From Acinetobacter gerneri DSM 14967 = CIP 107464 = MTCC 9824 (GTDB lineage Bacteria; Pseudomonadota; Gammaproteobacteria; Pseudomonadales; Moraxellaceae), in NCBI RefSeq assembly GCF_000368565.1, contig NZ_KB849544.1:303908-367907 (forward strand): a DNA stretch of 64,000 bases, read 5' to 3'. The notes below the pieces were generated by a model, which searched no databases, had not been told where the DNA came from, and saw nothing but the letters and a program-made list of their open reading frames with translations. The translations under genes and the position numbers were made by a program. Of the stretch, positions 9,056 through 17,311 are shown in pieces. Position 1 is the stretch's first letter; each line of letters opens with the position of its first letter.

Positions 9056-9090
9056 CATGTTTTAGCTAGTGTTTGTCCTTTTCAAACATG
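9056..9090. promoter_or_regulatory. inverted repeat in the alkM-alkR divergent region
   Basis: CATGTTT at 9056-9062 is repeated inverted as AAACATG at 9084-9090, in the 186-bp region between the divergent alkM and alkR starts. AraC-family AlkR is known to be needed for alkane-induced alkM expression in A. baylyi. These half-sites are a guess at its operator. Confidence 0.35.
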
Positions 9091-9141
9091 ATTTAATATT
9101 TTTTTCGTGCATACTGGGAAAAAAGGGATATAAAACAATCT

Positions 9142-10077
9142 ATGGATGCCCTAAGTAAAATTTTTGACGATATTCATTTAAATCACTCTGAATATATCTA
9201 TTTACAGGCTCAGGGGGATTGGGCATTTTATAGCTCTGAAAATACCACGTTTATCGGACATATTGTTTTATATGGCAATATGCATATCGAATTTGAAAAT
9301 GCTGAATCACAAAACAAAATTAAGGTCGATCTATGTGCAGGTGATATCGTACTTATTCCTGCAGGACTTGCGCATAAGGGGTCAAATCGTGCGGATCACA
9401 AAGTCATCGAAGCACTCAATATCGAGCCTTTATTTGATGGTCTAAAACAAGAAGCGATTGAGTTTGGACATGGCAATAACGATAAGACTCTGATCCTGAC
9501 CATTCGCTGCCAACTTGATGCGATCATGGCAAAACCTTTGATCAATGCCTTACCGCCGTATCTGCATATCAAGAATGCCTTTAGTGACGATGCACCAGAA
9601 TGGCTGAAAATCGGTTTATATTTCGTGGCGTCTGAAACGCAAAGAGCCTCTTTTGCAGGACGAAATAAAATCATGGATCACATTATCAGTATTATGTTTA
9701 TCGAGTGTGTCCGTGATTATATTGAAAATATGGAACATGAAAATAACTGGCTCAATGCCCTCATCCATCCTGAGCTTGCCAATGCACTTGCGATTATTCA
9801 CAGTCAACCTGAAAAAGCTTGGACTGTGGAAAGCCTTGCTGAAACATGCTGTATGTCACGCTCTAAATTTGCCAGTTTATTTAGTCAAATCGTTGGTGAA
9901 TCACCGCTGGCTTATTTGCAACAACACCGTCTACGTTTAGCCACACAGCTGCTACGACAAGGACATTTCTCGATACAGCAAATTGCCCATCAAGTAGGCT
10001 ATTCCTCTGAAACAGCCTTTAGCCAAGCTTTTAAAAAGCAATTTGAGATCAGTCCGAGCCAATACAAACAAAGTTAG
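9142..10077 (+). CDS. alkR: AraC/XylS-family transcriptional regulator, AlkR-type
   Basis: A 311-residue regulator: an N-terminal cupin-like ligand domain (residues about 20-110, with VDLCAGDIVLIPAGLAHKG), a linker, and a C-terminal AraC double helix-turn-helix (about 210-310). The second HTH carries the family signature IAHQVGYSSETAFSQAFKKQFEISPSQY. It is divergent from alkM, and AlkR is the known alkane-responsive activator of alkM in A. baylyi, so its role is inferred by family and position. It starts at ATG 9142. It ends directly against a dispersed repeat at 10078. Confidence 0.82.
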   Translation: MDALSKIFDDIHLNHSEYIYLQAQGDWAFYSSENTTFIGHIVLYGNMHIEFENAESQNKIKVDLCAGDIVLIPAGLAHKGSNRADHKVIEALNIEPLFDGLKQEAIEFGHGNNDKTLILTIRCQLDAIMAKPLINALPPYLHIKNAFSDDAPEWLKIGLYFVASETQRASFAGRNKIMDHIISIMFIECVRDYIENMEHENNWLNALIHPELANALAIIHSQPEKAWTVESLAETCCMSRSKFASLFSQIVGESPLAYLQQHRLRLATQLLRQGHFSIQQIAHQVGYSSETAFSQAFKKQFEISPSQYKQS

Positions 10078-10127
10078 TAGGGTCTGTTGACATTTCAAAT
10101 TGGTTGCGACGACGAGTGTTTTTTGCG
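10078..10127. repeat. dispersed repeat, copy A
   Basis: Starting at the base after the alkR stop codon, about 50 bp match 63840-63889 with only two mismatches before the copies diverge. The shared part begins TAGGGTCTGTTGACATTTCA. This short copy looks truncated, since it lacks the inverted second arm present in the other copy. Confidence 0.75.
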
Positions 10128-10173
10128 CTGTAATACAGTTTTAAATTTGCTTAGGCTATTTTATTTGTGCCAT

Positions 10174-10199
10174 AAAAAAAGCGCCGAAGCGCTTTTTTT
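10174..10199. terminator. bidirectional terminator between alkR and ppiD
   Basis: A-run, GCGC, CGAA loop, GCGC, T-run: A7-GCGC-CGAA-GCGC-T7. It lies 12 bases past the minus-strand ppiD stop and also faces alkR. Confidence 0.8.
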
Positions 10200-10210
10200 A
10201 ATAGGTCTGA

Positions 10211-12088
10211 TTATTTGATTTTTGCATGTGATTTTAGATATTGAAGATAATCATCCAAATCTTGTTCACCACGTAAACCTTGTGCTTGTTGACGAACATT
10301 TTCAACTATGCCAGAGCTTAGTGTTTCCAAACCATTCTTTTTCACATTTGAAACAGCAACGATAATCAACTCATTTTGCATATCAGTTGTTGTTACTGAC
10401 CACATACCTGCTTTAGGCGCAGCAACACTAAACGCAGCACGTTGAATCGGTGCTCTCAAAGCCTGTTGCATGCGGCTGTATTCACCTGCAAATTGGAACT
10501 TAAGACCACTCTTCGCAACCACTTGCTCTGCTGGTTCAGTTTTAAACTGAGTGAGTGTAGTTGCAATTTTAGCTTTAGCAGCAGCATAAGCTTTTTCGTT
10601 GATAATTTTTGCTTTTACTTGAGCAGCAACATTTTTCAACGGCTGTACACCAGCTGGATAGTATTGACGAACTTTAACCCAAACAGTATCACCATTTGCT
10701 AACTGGATATTACTAGAAGCATTACGATCACCTTGTTTCACTTCATCACTAAAGATTTTAGCTTTAACAGCTGGATCACTTAATACTGAAACATGACTAA
10801 ACACATTCATCGCTTTAACAGATTGGATCTGTGTAGATTTGACTGTTTGTGTCACAGGATCTAAAGCATCGTTACCAACAACTTGTTCATTGATGTTATT
10901 CACAGTATCTGAATACAAGTTTGCATTACGATTTTTCAAAATCTCAGCAGTTAATTCAGCTTTTTTAGCCTCAAGACTTGGAATATTCACTTGTTGAACA
11001 TTGGTTTCAATAATGTGATAACCATACTGAGTTTTGACTGGTTGGGAAATCTCACCTGTTTTTAAGCCACTAACTGCAGCGTCAAAATCTTGAGAATATG
11101 CACCCGGTACATAACTGATCAAGCCACCGTTAGCTTTAGACTCAGTATCATCAGAATACTGTGCAGCTGCTGCAGCAAATGTCATACCTGCTTTGAGTTT
11201 AGCATAGACATCATTTGCCAATTTATGTGCATCACTGTCTTTACGCGTATCCGTAACAGTAATCATGATGTGATGTACTTCTTTTTTCGCAGCTTTCTTT
11301 TGTTCTTCAACAAATTTCGCATAAGCTTGTTGTAACTCGGCATCCGTTACAGGAGCCGTATTACCCTGAACTTGCGCAGGTGTGAGTACAACATAATCAA
11401 CATCAGCAGAAGCAACTTGTTTAAAGCTATTTTTGTGTTTGTTGTAATAATCAACAATATCTTGACCAGTTACATTAATATTTTTCTTATATTCATCAAG
11501 ATTAATATTTGCAAGATAAATGCTACGTTGCTCAGTTTGAAGATTTGCTAGACGAGCCAAATCTGTCTTGCTGACCAATGAATAGCCCATAATGGTCGTA
11601 CTCAGCATTTTTAAAGCATGGTCTTGACGAATATTGTCAATCAAGCCTTGGCTTTTCAAACCGTTATTACGCAAATAATTTTCATACAAAGCTTCCGAAA
11701 ATTTCCCACCTTGTTGGAAATCTGGTTGCTGCGCAATCATTTGCTTGATTTGTTCATCACTTAATGAAATACCTAATTTTTTTGCTTGCTGTAAAAGCAA
11801 AGTTCGTCCGACCAAACTATTGAGCGCATTTTCTTTAATGAAATTTTGATTTAACAAAGTTTCATCGCCATTAATCGCTGGCAATTGCAGAAACTGGTTT
11901 TTTAAGTTTTGCGTGACATTATCAAGTTCTTTTTTAGAAATGGCTTGACCGTTAACAGTCGTCGCGACATCCGCACTATTTCCGTTACTAAAGTAACCCT
12001 CAATACCGATGACAGCAAAAGGTACTAAGAATAATACGAGTAAAAGTTTACCGAACCAGCCCCGAATGAGGTTACGAAACGATTCCAT
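10211..12088 (-). CDS. ppiD: periplasmic peptidyl-prolyl isomerase PpiD (SurA_N/PpiC domains)
   Basis: A 625-residue membrane-anchored folding factor. A single N-terminal transmembrane helix (about 12-33, after RNLIRGWFGK) anchors a periplasmic SurA_N-like chaperone domain (about 40-200). A parvulin PpiC domain follows (about 268-365: EVHHIMIT, YSDDTESKANGG, QYGYHIIET), then a C-terminal chaperone-like region. PpiD works at the SecYEG exit on newly translocated outer-membrane and periplasmic proteins. In E. coli many catalytic parvulin residues are degenerate; that cannot be judged here. It lies downstream of hupB in the same direction, as in many gammaproteobacteria, with a terminator between them, so ppiD may need its own promoter. 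Confidence 0.88.
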   Translation of the reverse strand: MESFRNLIRGWFGKLLLVLFLVPFAVIGIEGYFSNGNSADVATTVNGQAISKKELDNVTQNLKNQFLQLPAINGDETLLNQNFIKENALNSLVGRTLLLQQAKKLGISLSDEQIKQMIAQQPDFQQGGKFSEALYENYLRNNGLKSQGLIDNIRQDHALKMLSTTIMGYSLVSKTDLARLANLQTEQRSIYLANINLDEYKKNINVTGQDIVDYYNKHKNSFKQVASADVDYVVLTPAQVQGNTAPVTDAELQQAYAKFVEEQKKAAKKEVHHIMITVTDTRKDSDAHKLANDVYAKLKAGMTFAAAAAQYSDDTESKANGGLISYVPGAYSQDFDAAVSGLKTGEISQPVKTQYGYHIIETNVQQVNIPSLEAKKAELTAEILKNRNANLYSDTVNNINEQVVGNDALDPVTQTVKSTQIQSVKAMNVFSHVSVLSDPAVKAKIFSDEVKQGDRNASSNIQLANGDTVWVKVRQYYPAGVQPLKNVAAQVKAKIINEKAYAAAKAKIATTLTQFKTEPAEQVVAKSGLKFQFAGEYSRMQQALRAPIQRAAFSVAAPKAGMWSVTTTDMQNELIIVAVSNVKKNGLETLSSGIVENVRQQAQGLRGEQDLDDYLQYLKSHAKIK

Positions 12089-12175
12089 AAGTATTCCAAT
12101 ATTTTATTTGCAAAGGATTCTAACTGATTATTGTGTTGGATTGAATGGAAAAAACCATGATATTTCACAATTGCT

Positions 12176-12205
12176 AAAAAAAACGCGCCAAAAAGGCGCG
12201 TTCGA
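12176..12205 (-). terminator. hupB terminator
   Basis: CGCGCC-AAAAA-GGCGCG is a perfect 6-bp GC stem. On the minus strand it is followed by eight T residues. It lies between hupB and ppiD. Confidence 0.8.
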
Positions 12206-12217
12206 AGTCATAAAAGA

Positions 12218-12490
12218 TTAAGCTACCGAATCTTTCAAACCTTTACCAGCTTTAAAGCTTGGCACTTTGCTTGCAGGAATTGGTAATTCTGCACCAGTTT
12301 TAGGGTTACGGCCGATACGTGCAGCACGTTCTTTAACGCTAAATGTACCAAAACCAACTAAAGTTACCGTGTCGCCCTTTTTCAAAGCTTCACCGATCGA
12401 AGCAATAGTCGCGTCCAACGCTTTACCAGCATCAGTTTTCGACAAACCCCCTTTCTCTGCAATGGCGTCGATTAATTCTGATTTATTCAT
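12218..12490 (-). CDS. hupB: DNA-binding protein HU-beta
   Basis: A 90-residue HU/IHF-family protein. It has the N-terminal helical dimerisation part ([20 protein letters not shown]), the family signature [22 protein letters not shown] with the DNA-arm residues RIGRNPKTG, and the C-terminal [12 protein letters not shown] compacts and bends DNA without sequence specificity and affects replication, repair and transcription. The length and the absence of IHF-specific residues favour HU-beta. An AGAGGA ribosome-binding site precedes the ATG, and a promoter-like pair lies at 12559-12588. Confidence 0.95.
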   Translation of the reverse strand: MNKSELIDAIAEKGGLSKTDAGKALDATIASIGEALKKGDTVTLVGFGTFSVKERAARIGRNPKTGAELPIPASKVPSFKAGKGLKDSVA

Positions 12491-12558
12491 GAAGATTACG
12501 TCCTCTTAGTATCGTTTGTTTGAGATCCAAGGCTTATAGTAAAAAATGCCATGCAGAC

Positions 12559-12588
12559 TTTATAGCAATGCTTTGGGGGGGAACGCAA
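12559..12588 (-). promoter_or_regulatory. hupB promoter candidate
   Basis: On the minus strand, TTGCGT (12588-12583) and TATAAA (12564-12559) are spaced by 18 bases. The start point would be about 60-65 bases before the hupB ATG. The spacer contains a run of seven C, unusual in this genome. Confidence 0.45.
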
Positions 12589-12644
12589 TACTAGTTATTC
12601 GCTTTTTCACAAAAAAGTGTATTTATTAGCAATTAAATCCCAAA

Positions 12645-13124
12645 TTATTTGGTTTTTTGGTCTTTTTCGCCTAAGCGATTTTTTAACTCATGATTTTCTT
12701 CGATCAATAAATCTACTTTTTGATGCAGCTGCAAAACCAGATTTTCGAGACGTTGAATGTCCTTTGCGGTCACTAAACCAATGCGGTTGAGTGATTGATT
12801 TACGCCTTGATCGAGTATTTTTTCTACACGATCTTTACTTTCGACCACAGACTCTTTTGCTTTTTCTGTCACTTTATTGACCGTATTGTCGGCAATATCT
12901 GTGGTTTTAGATTCGAGTTCTTCACCAACTTTGACCAAAGAGTCAAAAAGTTTATTGCCCTCTTCTTCAGCTCTAGAAAATGCGCCCAGACCAGCAAGCC
13001 AAATTTGTTTAGTATATTTTTTAAAATCCAAGGGTGATTTACGCAAGGATTTATTTTTAATACGATTTGGATCTTTGATCTTTTGTTGGGCTTGTTGCTC
13101 TAATTCGATGTTTTCTTGATCCAT
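12645..13124 (-). CDS. phasin-like polyhydroxyalkanoate granule-associated protein
   Basis: A 159-residue protein with the PhaF/PhaI-type phasin core. A conserved amphipathic segment KQIWLAGLGAFSRAEEEGNKLFDSLVKVGEELE (about 33-65) is followed by a long Lys/Glu-rich helix and a leucine-zipper-like coiled coil (IQRLENLVLQLHQKVDLLIE). Phasins coat PHA granules and control their size. No PHA synthase gene lies in the window, so granule binding is inferred from family. The start at 13124 is chosen over an upstream TTG because AGGAG (13134-13138) is well placed for it. Confidence 0.72.
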   Translation of the reverse strand: MDQENIELEQQAQQKIKDPNRIKNKSLRKSPLDFKKYTKQIWLAGLGAFSRAEEEGNKLFDSLVKVGEELESKTTDIADNTVNKVTEKAKESVVESKDRVEKILDQGVNQSLNRIGLVTAKDIQRLENLVLQLHQKVDLLIEENHELKNRLGEKDQKTK

Positions 13125-13323
13125 AAATATCAACTCCTGATCTTTTTTTAATCAAACTAAATGATTAAGTACAAAAATATACTTATAATAGCAAGCTTAT
13201 CTCTTGAACCTTTGTAAAAACTGTTCTACAAAGCTAATTAATTTAGTTGTATATCGCAGGATCGCGTTTTAATTTTTTGTGAGTGGGACAGGACTCCCGA
13301 TTTGACCGTGTAGGAATTTTTTT

Positions 13324-13974
13324 ATGAGTGAGACGCAACAACAACAAAAACAATCAAGTTTGTTGCTAAATATGATCATGATCGTGTTAGAAACTTTTTA
13401 TTCTTTCATTTTGAAGCATGATCATGTTGTTCGTATTCAAGCAAAAAAGTTTGTAGATCAGCAAATCACGATTAAGATGAACAGCTACGTGCCTTATTTT
13501 GACTTTTATCTTCAATTTACCGATAAAGGTCTACTCTTTGATCTTAAAGCCCCAGAAAAGCCTGTTGATCTCGCTGTAAGCAGTACGCTTATGGATATGA
13601 TTCAGATTTTTTTAATGGGCAATCGTCGCAGCATTAAAAAAATGCGCATTGAAGGTGACATTGCTTTAAAAGACGAATTTCGAGATTTAGTACTCAATCT
13701 TTCTGCACCTAAGCTCCTCTCAGACTGGAAACAGTGGTTAACCAGTCCTGAAAGTGATCGTAAAACGATTTCTTCGCAAAAAAGAATTAAACCTTTACTT
13801 GAGAAAATTGATCGCCAAAGATCTGAGATTAATACCTTAAAAGTTGAAGTAAAACAGTTCCAAAATCGTGCTCGTCGCAACGAACAAAGGTATAATCGTT
13901 TGAAAAATATACTTTTTATTGTTTTATTTCTCTTTGCAGCTTTAATCGTGTATAATTTGTGGCAATTATTTTGA
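13324..13974 (+). CDS. C-tail-anchored SCP2/UbiJ-like protein
   Basis: A 216-residue protein with three parts. Residues about 15-145 resemble the SCP2-like lipid-binding fold of UbiJ/YigP: a lead helix, paired strands, a helix, then the MRIEGDIALKDEF turn and the amphipathic APKLLSDWKQWL. Residues about 150-190 form a charged coiled coil. Residues about 195-214 form one strongly hydrophobic C-terminal span with few residues beyond it, as in tail-anchored proteins. UbiJ is a ubiquinone-biosynthesis accessory factor, but it lacks such a tail anchor and sits in a ubiE-ubiJ-ubiB cluster absent here. A role in handling lipids or quinone intermediates at the inner membrane is a guess. Confidence 0.5.
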   Translation: MSETQQQQKQSSLLLNMIMIVLETFYSFILKHDHVVRIQAKKFVDQQITIKMNSYVPYFDFYLQFTDKGLLFDLKAPEKPVDLAVSSTLMDMIQIFLMGNRRSIKKMRIEGDIALKDEFRDLVLNLSAPKLLSDWKQWLTSPESDRKTISSQKRIKPLLEKIDRQRSEINTLKVEVKQFQNRARRNEQRYNRLKNILFIVLFLFAALIVYNLWQLF

Positions 13975-14016
13975 TTTTTTCATTTAAAAATATAAATTTA
14001 CAATTAAAAAAATAAA

Positions 14017-14038
14017 AACCAACTATTTTAGTCAACTT
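14017..14038. promoter_or_regulatory. IscR type 1-like site, upstream
   Basis: Read on the minus strand this is AAGTTGACTAAAATAGTTGG, close to the IscR type 1 consensus (TTGACT, A/T-rich centre, inverted half). It lies 34 bases upstream of a second, better site, suggesting two IscR dimers at the promoter. Confidence 0.5.
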
Positions 14039-14050
14039 TTAATTGAAAAA

Positions 14051-14081
14051 ACTTGACTAATTTAGTCAGGATTCATAAAAT
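14051..14081 (+). promoter_or_regulatory. isc operon promoter overlapped by an IscR type 1 site
   Basis: The -35 box TTGACT (14053-14058) and the -10 box TAAAAT (14076-14081) are separated by exactly 17 bases. ACTTGACTAATTTAGTCAGG (14051-14070) is a near-perfect IscR type 1 operator covering the -35 element. In E. coli the [2Fe-2S] form of IscR represses the operon through such sites. The iscR ATG is at 14115. Confidence 0.75.
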
Positions 14082-14114
14082 CACCATATCTAGTTTAAAC
14101 ATGTGTATCGAATC

Positions 14115-14588
14115 ATGCGCCTAACTACTCGCGGTCGCTACGCAGTGACTGCACTTCTTGACTTAGCATTGCAGCCAGCTGAACAAACGATCACGCTAGC
14201 AGAAATTGCAGCTCGTCAAACTATCTCCGTCGCTTATCTTGAGCAATTATTTGCCAAGTTAAAACGTCATGGTTTGGTTTCAAGTGTTCGTGGTGCCAAC
14301 GGTGGTTATCACCTTGCTCGTAATGCAGATGAAATAACTGTTTTAGAAATTATTGAAGCTGTAAATGAAACAGTGGATGCAACACGTTGTGACCATAAAG
14401 GGAACTGCCAAAATGGTGCAATGTGCTTGACACACGATTTATGGCAAGAACTCTCCTTACATATTGCCGATTATCTAGCAAAAATCACTCTCGCTGATCT
14501 TGTAGCTCGTGACAACGTGCAAACCGTTGCGCTTCGCCAAAACCCAGCAAATCTTGATTCAGCCCTTTTATCGGTTACAGGTATTTAA
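14115..14588 (+). CDS. iscR: Fe-S cluster-responsive Rrf2-family repressor IscR
   Basis: A 157-residue Rrf2 regulator. It starts with the winged helix-turn-helix ([38 protein letters not shown]). The [2Fe-2S] ligands fall at exactly the E. coli positions: Cys92, Cys98, Cys104 and His107. Holo-IscR represses the isc operon; the apo form acts at other promoters. The start at 14115 is preferred to an upstream GTG because the family begins MRLT. It is the first gene of the operon, and its stop codon lies one base from the iscS start, so iscR and iscS are tightly coupled. Confidence 0.95.
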   Translation: MRLTTRGRYAVTALLDLALQPAEQTITLAEIAARQTISVAYLEQLFAKLKRHGLVSSVRGANGGYHLARNADEITVLEIIEAVNETVDATRCDHKGNCQNGAMCLTHDLWQELSLHIADYLAKITLADLVARDNVQTVALRQNPANLDSALLSVTGI

Positions 14589-14589
14589 C

Positions 14590-15807
14590 ATGAAACGTCC
14601 GATTTATCTTGATTATGCTGCAACGACTCCAGTTGATCCTCAAGTTGCTGAGCGTATGATGGAGTGTTTAACATTTGACGGTATCTTTGGTAATGCTGCT
14701 TCTCGCTCACATGCTTATGGATGGCAAGCTGAAGAAAAAGTTGAATATGCACGTGAACAAGTTGCTAATTTAATCAAAGCTGATCCTCGTGAAATCGTGT
14801 GGACGTCTGGAGCTACAGAGTCTGACAACCTTGCACTTAAAGGTGTTGCTCAGTTCTATGGTTCTAAAGGCAAACATATCATTACAAGTAAAATTGAACA
14901 TAAAGCAATTTTAGATACTTGCCGAGAATTAGAAGAAGAAGGTTTTGAGATTACTTATCTTGAACCAGAACCACAAACAGGTTTAATTACACCTGAAATG
15001 GTTGAAAAAGCGATTCGCCCTGATACAATTTTAGTTTCACTGATGATGGTGAACAATGAAATTGGTACAGTAACTGATGTTGCTGCTATCGGTGAAATCA
15101 CTCGCGCACACAAAATCTTTTTCCACGTTGACGCTGCACAAGCTGCGGGTAAAGTTGAAATCGATCTTTCAACAATGAAAATCGATTTATTAAGCCTTTC
15201 TGGTCATAAAGCTTATGGCCCTAAAGGTATCGGTGCACTGTATGTACGCCGTACCCCACGTGTACGTTTAAAAGCTCAAATCCATGGTGGTGGTCATGAA
15301 CGTGGTATGCGTTCTGGTACACTTGCAACTCACCAAATCGTGGGTATGGGTGAAGCATTTGAACTTGCTGGTAAAAACCTTGAAGCTGAACAAACTCGTT
15401 TACGCGTACTTCGCGATAAACTTTGGAATGGCTTACAAGATTTAGAACAAGTATTCCTTAACGGTCACCCTGTTTACAATGTTGCCAACTATCTCAATGT
15501 CAGCTTTAACTTTGTTGAAGGTGAATCTTTGATGATGGCACTCAAAGACGTTGCTGTGTCTTCTGGTTCTGCTTGTACTTCTGCAACATTAGAACCTTCA
15601 TATGTACTTCGTGCATTAGGTTTATCTGACGAATTGGCTCACAGCTCAATCCGTTTTAGTTTCGGTAAATACACAACTGAAGAAGACATTGATCATGTCA
15701 TCGCTATCACCAAATCAGCGGTTGAAAAGTTACGTGAACTTTCACCACTTTGGGATATGTACAAAGAAGGTATTGATCTTAATTCAGTTGAATGGGCTGA
15801 ACACTAA
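14590..15807 (+). CDS. iscS: cysteine desulfurase IscS
   Basis: A 405-residue PLP enzyme that removes sulphur from L-cysteine and passes it as a persulphide to IscU, and in other bacteria also to tRNA thiolation enzymes. The family start [17 protein letters not shown] is intact. The PLP lysine lies in [10 protein letters not shown] (about 206), and the catalytic cysteine in [12 protein letters not shown] (about 329). The C-terminal tail [10 protein letters not shown], known to dock IscU, is present. The gene follows iscR by one base. A 9-bp hairpin sits between it and iscU. Confidence 0.96.
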   Translation: MKRPIYLDYAATTPVDPQVAERMMECLTFDGIFGNAASRSHAYGWQAEEKVEYAREQVANLIKADPREIVWTSGATESDNLALKGVAQFYGSKGKHIITSKIEHKAILDTCRELEEEGFEITYLEPEPQTGLITPEMVEKAIRPDTILVSLMMVNNEIGTVTDVAAIGEITRAHKIFFHVDAAQAAGKVEIDLSTMKIDLLSLSGHKAYGPKGIGALYVRRTPRVRLKAQIHGGGHERGMRSGTLATHQIVGMGEAFELAGKNLEAEQTRLRVLRDKLWNGLQDLEQVFLNGHPVYNVANYLNVSFNFVEGESLMMALKDVAVSSGSACTSATLEPSYVLRALGLSDELAHSSIRFSFGKYTTEEDIDHVIAITKSAVEKLRELSPLWDMYKEGIDLNSVEWAEH

Positions 15808-15816
15808 TCATCTCAA

Positions 15817-15845
15817 GGCATTTGATTGTAAATCTCTCAAATGCC
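15817..15845 (+). other. hairpin in the iscS-iscU spacer
   Basis: GGCATTTGA pairs perfectly with TCAAATGCC around an 11-base loop in the 142-bp spacer, the longest gap of the operon. No T-run follows, so attenuation or mRNA processing is likelier than full termination. Confidence 0.5.
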
Positions 15846-15949
15846 CTCATATATAGATTATCGAGTTCAATGTTTATCAAATTTGAAAATTGATAAAAAC
15901 TGATTCGATTTATGTTATCAACGCTGACCCCGAGGTTTGGAGAAGCATC

Positions 15950-16336
15950 ATGGCTTATAGTGAAAAAGTAATTGATCATTACGAAAACCCTCGTAATGTT
16001 GGTGTTTTAGATAAAAATTCTGAAAATGTTGGTACAGGTATGGTCGGTGCACCAGCTTGTGGTGACGTTATGCGTCTGCAAATTCAAGTCAATGATAGTG
16101 GCATCATTGAAGAAGCACGCTTCAAAACTTATGGCTGTGGTTCAGCAATCGCTTCAAGCTCATTGGTTACTGAGTGGCTTAAAGGTAAAACTTTAGACGA
16201 AGCACAAGCGATTAAAAACATTGATATCGCAACTGAACTTGCTTTACCTCCTGTAAAAGTACACTGCTCTGTACTTGCAGAAGATGCAATTAAAGCTGCT
16301 GTTGAAGACTATCGCAGCAAAAAAACTAAAGCTTAA
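15950..16336 (+). CDS. iscU: Fe-S cluster assembly scaffold IscU
   Basis: A 128-residue scaffold on which [2Fe-2S] and [4Fe-4S] clusters are built. The three ligand cysteines occur in APACGDVMRLQI, FKTYGCGSAIASSS and VKVHCSVLAEDAI. The HscA-recognition motif LPPVK immediately precedes the last one. MAYSEKVIDHYENPRNVG is the family start, so the ATG at 15950, with GGAG upstream, is chosen over a start 20 codons earlier. Confidence 0.96.
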   Translation: MAYSEKVIDHYENPRNVGVLDKNSENVGTGMVGAPACGDVMRLQIQVNDSGIIEEARFKTYGCGSAIASSSLVTEWLKGKTLDEAQAIKNIDIATELALPPVKVHCSVLAEDAIKAAVEDYRSKKTKA

Positions 16337-16367
16337 TTTTTATCGTTGATGATTGAATGGAGTTTTC

Positions 16368-16688
16368 ATGATCAATTTAACTGAAAATGCTGCAACTCAT
16401 ATCAGCAATTATTTAAAAAATCGCGGTAAGGGTGAAGGTATTCGCGTTGGCGTGAAAACTTCAGGCTGTTCAGGTTTGGCTTATGTACTTGAGTTTGTTG
16501 ATGGTCAAGATAACCATGACCAAGTATTTGAACAGTTTGGTGTTAAAATTTTTGTTGACCCAAAAAGCTTAGTTTACCTAGATGGCATGGTTATGGACTA
16601 TGTTAAAAATGGATTAAATGAAGGTTTTGAGTTTAACAACCCAAACAAAAAAGGTGAATGTGGATGCGGTGAATCATTCACTGTATAA
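16368..16688 (+). CDS. iscA: A-type Fe-S carrier IscA
   Basis: A 106-residue A-type carrier that accepts clusters from IscU or binds iron and delivers them to apoproteins. The three conserved cysteines are in [13 protein letters not shown] and GECGCGESF. The start at 16368 (MINLTENA) has GGAG upstream. It lies 31 bases after iscU. Confidence 0.95.
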   Translation: MINLTENAATHISNYLKNRGKGEGIRVGVKTSGCSGLAYVLEFVDGQDNHDQVFEQFGVKIFVDPKSLVYLDGMVMDYVKNGLNEGFEFNNPNKKGECGCGESFTV

Positions 16689-16760
16689 TACCTCATCTTT
16701 TGCTTAAAACAGTGCAATGCACTGTTTTAATTGCATTTACTAATCTGGAATTCACTCCCA

Positions 16761-17276
16761 ATGAATCATTTTGAGTTATTCGACCTCCCTGAAGCACTCG
16801 ATATTGATTTAGCAAATTTAAAGTCAAACTTTTTAAAATTGCAGCAACAATATCATCCCGACAAAGCCAGCGATAAAGATCAAGCACTGATAAAATCAAG
16901 TGAAATCAATCAAGCATTTAAAACTTTATCCAATGTCGATAGTCGTGCAGGATATTTGTTGGCGTTAAAAAAACAAGACCATCATCTAGACCAATCGATT
17001 AGCGATTTCGAATTTTTGCAGTCTGCACTGGAAATTCGTGAACAACTCGATGAAGCAGCTAACCATGAACAACTTCAATCTGTAAAACAAGAAGTTTCGC
17101 AGTGGATTGAAGGTCTCGTTCGTGAGTTCAAAATTGATTATACGGATGAAGATTGGGCTGAAGCACGTGATACGGTTCGTAAACTGCGCTTTTTCCAAAA
17201 AGTCATGAATGATATCGACAAAGCTGAAGATCGTTTACTTGACGATGAAGATTTCGATTTAGATGATGACTTTTAA
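16761..17276 (+). CDS. hscB: J-domain co-chaperone HscB
   Basis: A 171-residue co-chaperone. The N-terminal J domain (about 1-75) contains the essential HPD (QQYHPDKASDKD). The C-terminal three-helix domain that holds IscU follows. The C-terminus is very acidic (DEDFDLDDDF). HscB delivers IscU to HscA and stimulates its ATPase. The start at 16761 (MNHFELFDLP) matches the family; the listed upstream codons would add an unneeded extension. Confidence 0.93.
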   Translation: MNHFELFDLPEALDIDLANLKSNFLKLQQQYHPDKASDKDQALIKSSEINQAFKTLSNVDSRAGYLLALKKQDHHLDQSISDFEFLQSALEIREQLDEAANHEQLQSVKQEVSQWIEGLVREFKIDYTDEDWAEARDTVRKLRFFQKVMNDIDKAEDRLLDDEDFDLDDDF

Positions 17277-17311
17277 TTTGATTTATAAAATGAATATTCA
17301 AGGGATTTAAC

